A stretch of 64,000 bases of DNA from assembly GCF_947497125.1 (NCBI RefSeq), contig NZ_CANMFI010000007.1, forward strand, positions 115,623-179,622, written 5' to 3'. The stretch comes from an uncultured Polaribacter sp. Its GTDB lineage: Bacteria > Bacteroidota > Bacteroidia > Flavobacteriales > Flavobacteriaceae. Under the pieces are notes generated by a model. The model did no database searches. It was not told where the DNA came from and saw only the letters and a list, made by a program, of their open reading frames with translations. Position 1 is the first letter of the stretch. Every line of letters starts with the position of its first letter. This document shows positions 19,829-29,185 of the stretch, piece after piece. The position numbers and the translations under genes are program-made.

Positions 19829-21625
19829 ATGAAGAACATAAGAAACTTTTGCATTATCGCGCATATAGATCATGGTAAAAGTACATTGGCAGATAGATTG
19901 TTAGATTTTACAGGGTCTGTAACAAACCGTGAAAAAAAGGCACAGCTGCTAGATAATATGGATTTGGAGAGAGAGCGTGGTATTACCATAAAATCTCATG
20001 CCATACAAATGGATTATGAGTTAGATGGAGAAAAATATGTACTAAACTTAATTGATACTCCAGGTCACGTAGATTTTTCTTACGAGGTTTCTAGATCTAT
20101 TGCTGCTTGTGAGGGAGCATTATTAATTGTAGATGCTGCACAAAGCATACAAGCCCAAACCATTTCTAACTTATACCTAGCTTTAGAGAACGATTTAGAA
20201 ATTATACCTGTATTAAATAAAGTAGATTTACCTTCTGCAAACCCAGAAGAAGTAACCGATGATATTGTAGATTTATTAGGTTGCGAACCCGAAGATGTTA
20301 TTCATGCAAGTGGAAAAACAGGTTTTGGTGTAGATAATATTCTAAAAGCAATTATAGCAAAAGTTCCTGCGCCAAAGGGAGATCCAGAGGCACCTTTAAA
20401 AGCTTTAATTTTCGATTCTGTATACAATTCATACAGAGGTATCGAAACGTATTTTAGAGTTATAGATGGTTCTATTAAAAAGAATCAGCAAATAAAATTT
20501 ATGGCAACTGGCAAACAATATGGTGCAGACGAAGTAGGTACTTTAAAGTTAGAGCAAGTTGTAAAAAAAGAAGTTAAAACAGGAGATGTTGGGTACTTAA
20601 TAACAGGAATTAAAACAGCAAAAGAAGTAAAAGTAGGAGATACTATTACAGATTTTGAGAATCCAACGGCTACAAAAATAGAAGGTTTTGAAGATGTAAA
20701 ACCAATGGTATTTGCTGGTATTTATCCGGTAGATACTGAAGATTATGAAGAGTTGCGTAGCTCTATGGAAAAATTACAATTAAACGATGCTTCTTTGGTG
20801 TTTCAGCCAGAGAGTTCTGCCGCTTTAGGGTTTGGGTTTAGATGTGGTTTTTTAGGCATGTTGCACATGGAAATTATTCAAGAACGTTTAGAACGTGAGT
20901 TTAATATGACTGTAATAACTACGGTGCCAAACGTTTCTTATCATGCATTTACCAACAAAGAGCCTAACGAGATTGTTGTGGTAAACAACCCATCTGATCT
21001 TCCGGAGCCTTCAAAATTAAACAGAGTAGAAGAGCCGTTTATTAAAGCGTCTATCATTACAAAATCAGATTTTGTTGGGCAAGTAATGTCCCTTTGTATA
21101 GAAAAAAGAGGGCAAATTGTCAATCAAACATACTTAACCACACAAAGGGTAGAGTTGATATTTAACATGCCCTTGGCAGAAATTGTATTTGATTTTTACG
21201 ACCGCTTAAAAACGGTTTCTAAAGGATATGCCTCTTTTGATTACCACCCAATTGGTTTGCAAGAATCTAAGTTGGTGCGTGTAGATATACTATTAAATGG
21301 AGATTCTGTAGATGCGCTTTCTGCACTTTTACATGCAGACAATGCTTATTCTATCGGTAAAAAAATAGTAGAAAAGTTAAAAACATTAATTCCAAGACAG
21401 CAGTTCGATATTCCTATTCAGGCAGCTATTGGTGCAAAAATTATTGCACGTGAAACCACCAAAGCGCTTCGAAAAGATGTTACCGCAAAATGTTATGGTG
21501 GAGATATTTCTAGAAAACGTAAACTGTTAGAAAAGCAGAAAAAAGGTAAGAAAAGAATGCGTCAAGTGGGTAATGTAGAAATACCGCAAGAAGCATTTAT
21601 GGCGGTTTTAAAATTGAATGATTAG
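19829..21625 (+). CDS. lepA: Elongation factor 4 (LepA), translational GTPase
   Basis: Ribosome-bound GTPase that acts on stalled or post-translocation ribosomes and in 30S assembly. 598 residues, the usual length. G1 is AHIDHGKST (near 11-19), the switch region is [13 protein letters not shown]3 is [12 protein letters not shown] and G4 is NKVDLPSA. The LepA-specific C-terminal domain holds [20 protein letters not shown] and [20 protein letters not shown] near 552-571. It is a single gene with its own promoter and terminator. Confidence 0.97.
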   Translation: MKNIRNFCIIAHIDHGKSTLADRLLDFTGSVTNREKKAQLLDNMDLERERGITIKSHAIQMDYELDGEKYVLNLIDTPGHVDFSYEVSRSIAACEGALLIVDAAQSIQAQTISNLYLALENDLEIIPVLNKVDLPSANPEEVTDDIVDLLGCEPEDVIHASGKTGFGVDNILKAIIAKVPAPKGDPEAPLKALIFDSVYNSYRGIETYFRVIDGSIKKNQQIKFMATGKQYGADEVGTLKLEQVVKKEVKTGDVGYLITGIKTAKEVKVGDTITDFENPTATKIEGFEDVKPMVFAGIYPVDTEDYEELRSSMEKLQLNDASLVFQPESSAALGFGFRCGFLGMLHMEIIQERLEREFNMTVITTVPNVSYHAFTNKEPNEIVVVNNPSDLPEPSKLNRVEEPFIKASIITKSDFVGQVMSLCIEKRGQIVNQTYLTTQRVELIFNMPLAEIVFDFYDRLKTVSKGYASFDYHPIGLQESKLVRVDILLNGDSVDALSALLHADNAYSIGKKIVEKLKTLIPRQQFDIPIQAAIGAKIIARETTKALRKDVTAKCYGGDISRKRKLLEKQKKGKKRMRQVGNVEIPQEAFMAVLKLND

Positions 21626-21670
21626 AAACAGCATTAAAATTTTAGAATTAAAAACCAAACATAAGATAAG

Positions 21671-21701
21671 AACCTTTTTAAGAAATTAAGAAGGTTTTTT
21701 T
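21671..21701 (+). terminator. Intrinsic terminator of lepA
   Basis: AACCTTTTTAA pairs imperfectly with TTAAGAAGGTT, followed by seven T. Confidence 0.8.
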
Positions 21702-21707
21702 ATGAGT

Positions 21708-21822
21708 AGCTATTTCCAGCTTTCCACTATATCTTTTTATTGAGTTCTCGATACAAATTTGCAAAAAAAAGCAAATTTACTCGAACAAAATAAAAAGGAT
21801 GCCGTTGCAATCTGGGCTAAAA
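21708..21822. repeat. Interspersed repeat family C, copy 1
   Basis: About 115 bases starting AGCTATTTCCAGCTTT and ending AAAAAGGATGCCGTTGCAAT with CTGGGCTAAAA. A second copy in the same orientation is at 47717-47835; both ends are conserved and the middle varies. The element lies between two convergent genes, lepA and the LytTR regulator. It carries no gene. Confidence 0.8.
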
Positions 21823-21843
21823 ATTAGTCAACTTTTAATACTG

Positions 21844-22608
21844 TTAATTTTCGATCCATTTTCTAAAATCTGCAGTATTCGAAGAGCTTGTCATAACTTT
21901 CTCTTTGTAGTTTTTTATAGAAAGTAACAATCTATTTTTAAAATGAGATTCTATTTTTTCTATACAATCAATGTTTACAATTTCACTTCTATTGATTTTA
22001 AAAAAAAGTTTTGGGTTTAATTGAGAGAAAGTGGTTCCTAAATTTTGAGAAATTGTGTGGCGTTTACCAAAATTGTCTATTACCAAACAAAAATCTCCTG
22101 AGGCAGAAATTAGTGCTATATCCTCTGTATTTAATAACTGTATGCCTGTAGTTTTTTTAATTACAAAACGCTTTTTGTAGATATTGTTTTCTTCTTTCAG
22201 TGCAGATTTTAATGCATTAATTGTTGTTTTGTCTAAAGCATTATAATCAGTTTTATTAAATAAAGATTGATGTTTTTCTAAAGCTTTATTAAAATCGTCT
22301 TGCGAGTATGGTTTTAAAATGTATGCAATTCCGTTTGTATTAAATGCCTCAAATAAATATTCATCATGAGCAGAGCAAAAAATAATAGGACAGTTTATTT
22401 CACTTTCATTAAATATATCAAAAGAAAGGCCATCTAAAAGCTGAATGTCAGATACTATAAAATCGTATTTATTTTCTTTTAATAATTTTTTACCATCAGC
22501 AATACTTCTTGCCCAATCGCTGGTAATTTTTATATCAAAAAAAAGATCCAAACATTTTTGCAGTTTTTGATAGGCTGGTATTTCGTCTTCTAAAATTAAG
22601 ATATGCAT
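21844..22608 (-). CDS. LytTR-family response regulator
   Basis: 254 residues. An N-terminal receiver domain (LEDEIPAY acidic pair at the start; phospho-acceptor aspartate in FIVSDIQLLDGLSF near 54; YILKPYSQDDF near 106) is joined to a C-terminal LytTR DNA-binding domain (about 148-250; FFKINRSEIVNIDCIEKIES near 207-226). It probably serves the kinase encoded 233 bases upstream on the same strand; a repeat-filled gap separates the two. LytTR regulators in this phylum often act with LytS/YehU-type kinases. Confidence 0.93.
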   Translation of the reverse strand: MHILILEDEIPAYQKLQKCLDLFFDIKITSDWARSIADGKKLLKENKYDFIVSDIQLLDGLSFDIFNESEINCPIIFCSAHDEYLFEAFNTNGIAYILKPYSQDDFNKALEKHQSLFNKTDYNALDKTTINALKSALKEENNIYKKRFVIKKTTGIQLLNTEDIALISASGDFCLVIDNFGKRHTISQNLGTTFSQLNPKLFFKINRSEIVNIDCIEKIESHFKNRLLLSIKNYKEKVMTSSSNTADFRKWIEN

Positions 22609-22631
22609 TGTTTATTTCATTTTTTTATTCA

Positions 22632-22710
22632 GGTGTCATTTTAAACATAGTGAAAAGTAATGTAAGACAACTAACTGTTAAATACTCTTGTTGTGATTTC
22701 TCTTAAAATC
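22632..22710. repeat. Imperfect tandem repeat, copy 1 (family D)
   Basis: GGTGTCATTTTAAACATAGT through CTCTTGTTGTGATTTCTC. It matches the copy 125 bases further on over about 79 bases. The GTCATTTCGAA...GAGAAATC sequence type is widespread between flavobacterial genes. Confidence 0.7.
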
Positions 22711-22756
22711 GAAAAGTCAAAACGATACTTTTAAAATAACAATTTATTCGCGTTTG

Positions 22757-22835
22757 AGTGTCATTTCGAACAAAGTGAGAAATCACATAAGGCAACTAAC
22801 CCTTAAATACTCTTGTTGTAATTTCTTTTAAATTA
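22757..22835. repeat. Imperfect tandem repeat, copy 2 (family D)
   Basis: AGTGTCATTTCGAACAAAGT through CTCTTGTTGTAATTTCTT. Within it GAGAAATCACA and TTGTTGTAATTTCTT can form an imperfect hairpin. A decayed third relative is at 57072-57104. Confidence 0.7.
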
Positions 22836-22841
22836 ATAAAA

Positions 22842-23849
22842 TTATTCGCTTAAATTAATAATTGGTATTAGAACTTCAAACTTTACATCCATGTTATGTA
22901 TTTGTATTTTTTTGTCCGAAAGCAATTGATAGCGTGTTGTTAAATTTTCTAGACCTGTGCCAAAAGATTCTTCATTTATTTTTACAGACGATTTAGAATT
23001 GGTAATCATTAACCACCCGTCATTAATTGAAATGTTTGTTATAATTGGTTTTTTCCCATCAGATTTATTGTGTTTTACAACGTTTTCTAATAATGACTGA
23101 ATTGCGCCTGTTGGCACAAATTTATCTTTTAAAGAAATATGTTCTTCGATCGTAAATTCATAATCATCCTCAAAACGAGTTTTTATTAAGAAAATATAGT
23201 TTTTAGCAAATTCAATTTCACTAGCAAGCTCCATTACTTCAGCATCTTTAGTCTTTATCAAATATCTGTAAATTAAAGAGAGTTTGTTAATATATTCTTT
23301 TGCTTTAATTGGATTGCTATCTATTAGGCTATCTAGGGTGTTTAAATTATTAAACAGAAAATGAGGATCAATTTGTGAGCGTAATAATTTTAATTCGTTT
23401 TCTTTTTGTTGGTTTTGTATTGTGGTTAATTCTTGTTGTCCTTCATAGAATTTTTTTATTAATAAAATTCCTAGTGGAAAACTTGCCATATCAACGGCAT
23501 TATATAATCCGTCAATAAAATAAGCAACCATATTAGAAATTGAACTTAAATTTTTTCCGGCAGTAAACCGACCAATTACATTATCTAGAGTGCCTAAAAA
23601 AGTTAATAAGATTAAACTTGATAAAAAGAATAAAAAGTAATTTTTTCTATCAACCAAAAAAGTAGGTACCAATTTTTGAATAAATATTAAAATAATTACA
23701 ATTGATAAAAATGTTGACGTTGGGAAATCTACAAGATATTCTATAAGCTTATTCCCTTCTTTATAATAATCAAAACATCCTAAAATAATTGTTGTTCCAA
23801 AAACTACGGCTAAAATAATCCAGTCAGATTTATTTAATTTGGTGTTCAT
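22842..23849 (-). CDS. Membrane sensor histidine kinase, LytS/YehU type
   Basis: 335 residues. Four hydrophobic segments lie in the first 140 residues (near 11-24, 42-60, 68-90 and 110-130), followed by a His_kinase domain with the phospho-acceptor motif RSQIDPHFLFNNLNTLDSLI (near 155-174) and a HATPase domain with the N box SLLENVVKHN and GTGLENLTTRYQLL near 292-305. The ATG is 15 bases from the stop of the upstream beta-barrel receptor gene, so receptor and kinase are one transcript. The kinase probably phosphorylates the LytTR regulator downstream. Confidence 0.92.
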   Translation of the reverse strand: MNTKLNKSDWIILAVVFGTTIILGCFDYYKEGNKLIEYLVDFPTSTFLSIVIILIFIQKLVPTFLVDRKNYFLFFLSSLILLTFLGTLDNVIGRFTAGKNLSSISNMVAYFIDGLYNAVDMASFPLGILLIKKFYEGQQELTTIQNQQKENELKLLRSQIDPHFLFNNLNTLDSLIDSNPIKAKEYINKLSLIYRYLIKTKDAEVMELASEIEFAKNYIFLIKTRFEDDYEFTIEEHISLKDKFVPTGAIQSLLENVVKHNKSDGKKPIITNISINDGWLMITNSKSSVKINEESFGTGLENLTTRYQLLSDKKIQIHNMDVKFEVLIPIINLSE

Positions 23850-23864
23850 CTGTTTACAAACGTA

Positions 23865-26240
23865 TTAATTACCATCATTAATTCTGTTTTCTTCGTCATT
23901 ATTTCTATTTCTACTCGATTTTTTCTTGCCGAATTTAGATCCAAAACTATATACCAATCTAAGTTGTATGTTTTGTCTAGACTCATTACTTTCTACATCA
24001 GCTATTCCGTTTCCATAGTCAATATGCCCCACAAAACCTCTATTTAGCATTTTATTGAAGCCTAAATTTACTTTTAATTTATCATCTAAAAACTTTTTGC
24101 CAAAAGAAAAATCTAATTCTGCAAACCAATCTACATCAATTTGTCCTTCTAAAGCACCTGTTCCATAATTTCCGCTTAGTTCAAAATTAACATCCCAAGG
24201 GAGTTGGTAACTAGCTTGTAAAAACCAAATAAGGTTCCATTTGTTTAAATCTACATTAAAAGTAGAAGATTCAAAATCTGTATTGGTTACAATAATACCT
24301 GTGTAACCTTCTAAACCTTTGGTGAAATTTACGGGTGCAAATAACCTAAAATTCCAATTTGCACTATTTTCTACGTTTACAACTTGCTGTCTAATTTGTG
24401 CAGTGGTGTTGTTTTGAGAAATCAGTTCAAAAATCTCATCGTCTGTTTTGCTATAACCAATTGTAAAAAATGGTTGTCCTTCATAGGTTAGGTTAAATTG
24501 ATAATTGTTAGTAAAAGAAGGTGTTAAACTTGGGTTTCCTTCGCTTGCAGAAAAAGGATCTAAAAAGGTAGCAAAAGCATTTAAACTATTGTAAGAAGGT
24601 CTTTGTATTCTATAACTATAAGAAACACTTGCACCTAAAACATCGGTTAATTTTCTGCTAACAGATGCACTTGGAAATATTTTTTGAATCGGTCTTTTTT
24701 GAATTTCTGTGGTTAAATTCCCTTCTTTTAAAAAAGTAGAAGTTCCGTCTGTATTGCTATCTTCAAAACGCATACCGCCAGAAAAAGACCATTTGCCCAA
24801 TTTTGCATTTATTTTAGAGTACAGTGCAAAAATGGTTTCGTCTATTACAAAACGACTGCTTTCTGCATTAATTTTACTAAAATTAGCACCATTTTCTATA
24901 AGTGCCTCTAAATCATTATCAGTATTTACATCTGCAAATCTAGAGCCTGCACTTATTTTAAAATTATCTGAAAACGTTTTGGTATAATCTAATCTATAGG
25001 TTTTAATGGTATAGGTGCCTTTTTGTATGTAGCGTCTGTCTGTAAAATTTATAGTACTACCAATAACATCATACAATGTATTGGTATTGTTGTTCGTAAA
25101 ATCTACATAATTAAAATCTAAAACTAATTTATCGGTTGCTGTCTTGTATTCGTAATATGGATTTATATTAAAAGTAATTCTATCTCTATCGAAATAATTT
25201 TCAGAAAAAAGGGTGTTTGTGGTATTTGAGTTAGAAATAATAGTTTCACTTCTTGCTGTTCTTGTAGATTTTCTAGTATTTAACCTACTGCCAATTCCTA
25301 TAGATTGATTTTCTGTTAAGTAATAATCTATATTACCAGCTATGGTAAAGTTTTCAGGGTCATAAGGTTCTCTGGTAGCTTGGTCATAGGTTTCGTTGCC
25401 AACAGTTCTTACTAAAAATAAATCTTCTCTAAAGGTTGGTCTAGAATAATTTACACTTGTTTGCCAGTTTAACTTGTTTTTATAACTAGCAATAGAAAAA
25501 CCGGTACCATATTCTACACCTTCATCTTCACCAACCCAAGCATTTGTGCTTCCATGAGTGCCTAATCTTACATTTTTCTTTAAAATAATATTAATAATTG
25601 CACCAGAACCAGAAGCTTGGTATTCTGCACCAGGTTGTTCTATTACTTCTATTTTAGCAATATTATCTGCCGGAAAGTCTCTTAATAAAGTATCTACATC
25701 CATATATTCTGTGGTTTTACCATTTATTAAAATGGTAACGCCACCTTTACCTGCAATAGAAATTCCGTTATTGGTTACTAAAACTCCAGGAACTTTTCGC
25801 ATTACATCTTGTAGGTTTGTATTTATCATTTCAGAATTTGCCAGATCTACAACTAGTTTTTCTGCAGTTTGTTTAATAATGGGTCTTGTACTTTTTATAA
25901 CCACTTCGTCTAAACTGGTACTTTGCTCTTTTAAAGTAATGTTAAAGGTTTTATTAGTATTTAAATCAAAGGCAGCAATTTTTTGAGTTTCAAAACCTAG
26001 ACTAGAAACTTCTAACCTGTATTTTCCAGATTCAATATTTTTAAGTTGATAAAAGCCATTATCATCAGAAACGGTTCCTTTTGGTGTTTGTGCTGCATTA
26101 ATTTTATACAAAATGATGTTTATAAATGGTAAAGCATTGTTTTTAGTGTCTTTAACATACCCAGAAATGGTGTGTTGTTGAGAAAATGTTGTAAAACATC
26201 CAAAGAAAAAAAGAAAAAGTAGTTTGGTAAAAAGTTTCAT
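23865..26240 (-). CDS. TonB-dependent receptor-like outer membrane beta-barrel protein
   Basis: 791 residues. A signal peptide (KLFTKLLFLFFFGCFTTFSQ) is followed by a carboxypeptidase-regulatory-like domain (about 23-105; ISGYVKDTKNNALPFINIIL), a TonB plug domain (about 110-225; VMRKVPGVLVTNNGISIAGK, IEVIEQPGAEYQASGSGAII) and a large beta-barrel (OMP_b-brl_3 type) to the end. No SusD-like partner or substrate enzyme is next to it, so the ligand is unknown. It leads an operon with a LytS-type kinase, which suggests that the kinase pair controls or senses this receptor's substrate; that is an inference. The end is rich in charged residues (KKKSSRNRNNDEENR). Confidence 0.92.
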   Translation of the reverse strand: MKLFTKLLFLFFFGCFTTFSQQHTISGYVKDTKNNALPFINIILYKINAAQTPKGTVSDDNGFYQLKNIESGKYRLEVSSLGFETQKIAAFDLNTNKTFNITLKEQSTSLDEVVIKSTRPIIKQTAEKLVVDLANSEMINTNLQDVMRKVPGVLVTNNGISIAGKGGVTILINGKTTEYMDVDTLLRDFPADNIAKIEVIEQPGAEYQASGSGAIINIILKKNVRLGTHGSTNAWVGEDEGVEYGTGFSIASYKNKLNWQTSVNYSRPTFREDLFLVRTVGNETYDQATREPYDPENFTIAGNIDYYLTENQSIGIGSRLNTRKSTRTARSETIISNSNTTNTLFSENYFDRDRITFNINPYYEYKTATDKLVLDFNYVDFTNNNTNTLYDVIGSTINFTDRRYIQKGTYTIKTYRLDYTKTFSDNFKISAGSRFADVNTDNDLEALIENGANFSKINAESSRFVIDETIFALYSKINAKLGKWSFSGGMRFEDSNTDGTSTFLKEGNLTTEIQKRPIQKIFPSASVSRKLTDVLGASVSYSYRIQRPSYNSLNAFATFLDPFSASEGNPSLTPSFTNNYQFNLTYEGQPFFTIGYSKTDDEIFELISQNNTTAQIRQQVVNVENSANWNFRLFAPVNFTKGLEGYTGIIVTNTDFESSTFNVDLNKWNLIWFLQASYQLPWDVNFELSGNYGTGALEGQIDVDWFAELDFSFGKKFLDDKLKVNLGFNKMLNRGFVGHIDYGNGIADVESNESRQNIQLRLVYSFGSKFGKKKSSRNRNNDEENRINDGN

Positions 26241-26266
26241 TTTGGTTTCTAGTGTTATTTAGGTAT

Positions 26267-26274
26267 CAAAACTA
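26267..26274 (-). promoter_or_regulatory. Predicted -7 box for the beta-barrel receptor operon
   Basis: The plus strand reads CAAAACTA, TAGTTTTG on the minus strand, a full match, 26 bases before the ATG. Confidence 0.5.
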
Positions 26275-26347
26275 TTTATTTTGTAGAAGTTTACATAAAG
26301 AAATCTGCCCAATTGGGATAAATTACCGACCAACTGTTTTGTTTTAA

Positions 26348-26379
26348 TAAAAAATGCTTCGAATAAATCGAAGCATTTT
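26348..26379 (-). terminator. Intrinsic terminator of the YugP gene
   Basis: Stem AAAATGCTTCGA (26351-26362) pairs with 26368-26379 around a 5-base loop; T-rich on the minus strand. Confidence 0.85.
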
Positions 26380-26405
26380 GTCCTTTAAATAAAGTTATGT
26401 AAATC

Positions 26406-27104
26406 TTAGTCTCTACTAGCCATTAACTTTAAAACCCAATAAGCTAACATTGCTAAAGAACCTAAAGCAGCTACCAAATAGGTTCTGGCAGCCCATTTTA
26501 ATGCGTCTTTAGAGCCTACAAATTCTTCTCTATTAACAATATTCTTGTTTTTTAGCCAAGCTAAAGCTCTATTACTTGCGTCATATTCTACAGGTAAAGT
26601 AATAAAACTAAACAACGTTGCCATACCCATTAATACTACACCGGCTAATAAAACCCAATACCCCAAACTAGATGCGGCACCTAAAATTAAACCTCCCATA
26701 ACCAAATATTGTGAAAATTTAGAAGATACATTTACCATAGGTACCAATTGAGAACGCATTGTTAACCATTTGTACGCTTGCGCATGTTGCACAGCATGAC
26801 CAACTTCATGTGCTGCAACAGCGGCAGAAGCAGCATTTCTTTGGTTGTAAACAGCCTCACTTAAATTTACAGTTTTATTCTGTGGGTTGTAATGATCTGT
26901 AAGTTGTCCTGGTGTAGAAATTACTTTTACATCAAAAATACCGTTGTCTGCTAACATTTTTTCTGCAATTTCTGCACCAGACATTCCGTTTTTTAACTGA
27001 ATTTTCGAATATTTTTTAAACTTTCTTTTTAAAGTATTGCTAGCTAACCAGCTAAAAAGAGAAATAACACCAATAATAATATAGTATTCCATGCCAATCA
27101 TCAT
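26406..27104 (-). CDS. YugP-family membrane zinc metallopeptidase
   Basis: 232 residues. The zinc-binding helix HEVGH lies at residues 98-102 in AAVAAHEVGHAVQHA. There are hydrophobic segments at the N-terminus and three near 130-170 and 205-225, so it is an integral inner membrane protease with a cytoplasm-side active site. The family (PF04298) includes B. subtilis YugP; substrates are unknown. Several ATG codons start the frame (27104, 27101 and 27092) and the true one is uncertain. It is monocistronic, with a strong terminator behind it. Confidence 0.9.
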   Translation of the reverse strand: MMIGMEYYIIIGVISLFSWLASNTLKRKFKKYSKIQLKNGMSGAEIAEKMLADNGIFDVKVISTPGQLTDHYNPQNKTVNLSEAVYNQRNAASAAVAAHEVGHAVQHAQAYKWLTMRSQLVPMVNVSSKFSQYLVMGGLILGAASSLGYWVLLAGVVLMGMATLFSFITLPVEYDASNRALAWLKNKNIVNREEFVGSKDALKWAARTYLVAALGSLAMLAYWVLKLMASRD

Positions 27105-27198
27105 AATTTATGCTTTTTAAATTTTTGTTTCGTTTTTGTTTGATAAATTTACAACATAAAGTATTCCAAATTATATTTACAGACAAAAAATTGACAAA

Positions 27199-28236
27199 AT
27201 GACAACAAAGCCTAACATATTATTGATTTATACTGGTGGTACCATAGGAATGGTAAAAGATTATAAAACAAATGCTTTAAAGGCTTTCGATTTTAGTCAG
27301 ATTGTAAATAAAATTCCAGAATTACAACAGTTAAATTGTACAATAGAGAGTATTTCTTTTGATGCGCCAATAGATTCATCAAACATGAATACTAATTACT
27401 ACCTTACTATTGCCGAAATTATTGAAGACAATTACAATGCATACGATGGTTTTGTTGTTTTAACAGGTTCAGACACCATGTCATTTACAGCCTCTGCCAT
27501 TAGCTTTATGTTAGAAAATTTACAAAAGCCTGTTATTTTTACAGGATCTCAATTGCCAATAGGAGATTTAAGAACCGATGCTAAAGAAAATTTAATTACC
27601 TCTATAGAAATAGCTTGTGCATATAAAAATGGTAGCCCAATTATTAAAGAAGTTGGTCTTTATTTCGAGTATAAATTATATAGAGCCAACAGAACTACTA
27701 AAATAAGTTCTGAACAGTTTGAAGCTTTTGCTTCTTTAAATTTTCCGCCATTAGCAGAAAGTGGGGTGCATCTTAAATTTAATGAGCACTTGGTGCATCA
27801 CCCAAAAGATGACAATAAAAAATTAATAGTTAGAAAGAAATTAGTAACCGATGTAGTTATTTTAAAGTTGTTTCCGGGCATTTCAAATGAAGTTGTAGCA
27901 AGTATTTTAGCTATTTCTAATTTAAAGGGAGTTATCTTAGAGACCTATGGTTCTGGTAATGCGCCAAACGCTAAACCATTTATAAAGCTTTTAAAAGCAG
28001 CGATTGATAAAGGAATTAAAATAGTAAATGTTACCCAATGTAAAAGTGGTAGTGTGCTTATGGGGCATTATGATACCAGTTTGTTACTAAAAGAAATAGG
28101 GGTTATAAATGGCCTAGACATAACCACAGAGTCTGCTATTGCTAAACTAATGTATCTTTTAAATGAACCCCTTTCTTTAGAAGATTTTACTCATTTTTTC
28201 GAAAAACCATTGCGAGGAGAAATGACTCTTAAATAG
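27199..28236 (+). CDS. ansA: Type I L-asparaginase
   Basis: Hydrolyses asparagine to aspartate and ammonia. 345 residues with no signal peptide, so the cytoplasmic type I enzyme. The first nucleophile motif is IYTGGTIGMV (near 10-19, catalytic Thr15 in GGTIG), and the second triad is in VLTGSDTMSFTAS near 93. GSGNAPN and NVTQCKSGSV near 275-290 complete the C-terminal domain. It is divergent from the YugP gene and stands alone; 218 bases follow before the exbB-like gene. Confidence 0.92.
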   Translation: MTTKPNILLIYTGGTIGMVKDYKTNALKAFDFSQIVNKIPELQQLNCTIESISFDAPIDSSNMNTNYYLTIAEIIEDNYNAYDGFVVLTGSDTMSFTASAISFMLENLQKPVIFTGSQLPIGDLRTDAKENLITSIEIACAYKNGSPIIKEVGLYFEYKLYRANRTTKISSEQFEAFASLNFPPLAESGVHLKFNEHLVHHPKDDNKKLIVRKKLVTDVVILKLFPGISNEVVASILAISNLKGVILETYGSGNAPNAKPFIKLLKAAIDKGIKIVNVTQCKSGSVLMGHYDTSLLLKEIGVINGLDITTESAIAKLMYLLNEPLSLEDFTHFFEKPLRGEMTLK

Positions 28237-28454
28237 TTTTGTTTTAATTTTTTAGAAAAAAAAGTACTTTAAATCGTTAAATAGATTCATTTTTTTTTTC
28301 AATGCTCAATATTTTTTTGTTACTTGCCGTACTCTTAAGTAAAATGTTTTAAGAAGCTTTAAGTTGATGAACAAATAAAGCAGATTAAATTTTATTTATT
28401 TAAGTTAAAATTAGAACTTTAACCCGTTAACAATTAAAATTAATTATAACAAAG

Positions 28455-29177
28455 ATGAAAAAAGTAGTAAATGTCTTATCTGTAACAGGATTTATGTTTT
28501 TTGGAGCTATTCAATCAACTTTCGCACAAGAAGCAGTCGAAGAATCAAGAACTTTTCACCAAGAATTAAAACAACGTTTTATTGAAGGTGATCCAGGATT
28601 TATGGGAATTGTATTAGTAGCCTTAATTTTAGGTTTAGCAATTGCAATTGAAAGAATTATTTATTTAAACATGGCAACAAGCAATACTAAGAAATTAGTT
28701 GCAAGTGTAGATGAGGCCTTAAGTTCTGGTGGTGTAGAAGCTGCTAAAGAAGTTTGTAGAAACTCGAAAGGACCTGTTGCATCTATTTTTTACCAAGGTT
28801 TAGATAGAGTAGATGAAGGTGTAGAAGCAGCAGAAAAAGCAGTTGTTTCTTACGGTGGAGTTCAAATGGGACTTTTAGAGAAAAACGTTTCTTGGTTGTC
28901 TTTATTTATCGCATTAGCGCCAATGCTTGGGTTTATGGGTACTGTAATTGGTATGATTCAGGCCTTTGATATGATTGCTGTAGCAAATGATATTTCTCCA
29001 GGAGTTGTAGCCGTTGGTATTAAAGTAGCACTTTTAACAACAGTATTTGGTTTAATTGTTGCAATTATCTTACAAATCTTTTATAATTACATCGTGTCTA
29101 AAATTGACAGTATTGTAAACAGTATGGAAGATGCATCTATTCAATTAATAGATTTGTTAGTAAAATATAAAAAATAA
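28455..29177 (+). CDS. MotA/TolQ/ExbB proton channel family protein
   Basis: 240 residues. An N-terminal hydrophobic segment ending in FAQE looks like a cleavable signal or an extra helix; then come a helix near 50-72, a cytoplasmic domain and two helices near 150-172 and 185-215, with the family pattern LAPMLGFMGTVIGMIQAFDMI. ExbB forms the pentameric inner-membrane channel that uses the proton gradient to drive TonB. It heads the cluster ExbB, unknown membrane protein, ExbD, ExbD and an outer membrane protein, with gaps of 4 to 17 bases among the first four genes, so it belongs to one energy-transfer complex. Confidence 0.93.
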   Translation: MKKVVNVLSVTGFMFFGAIQSTFAQEAVEESRTFHQELKQRFIEGDPGFMGIVLVALILGLAIAIERIIYLNMATSNTKKLVASVDEALSSGGVEAAKEVCRNSKGPVASIFYQGLDRVDEGVEAAEKAVVSYGGVQMGLLEKNVSWLSLFIALAPMLGFMGTVIGMIQAFDMIAVANDISPGVVAVGIKVALLTTVFGLIVAIILQIFYNYIVSKIDSIVNSMEDASIQLIDLLVKYKK

Positions 29178-29185
29178 GATATATT

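Noticed and set aside
25558..25986. 142-residue plus-strand frame opposite the receptor plug domain
   Set aside because: Antisense to a well-supported domain with no independent support.
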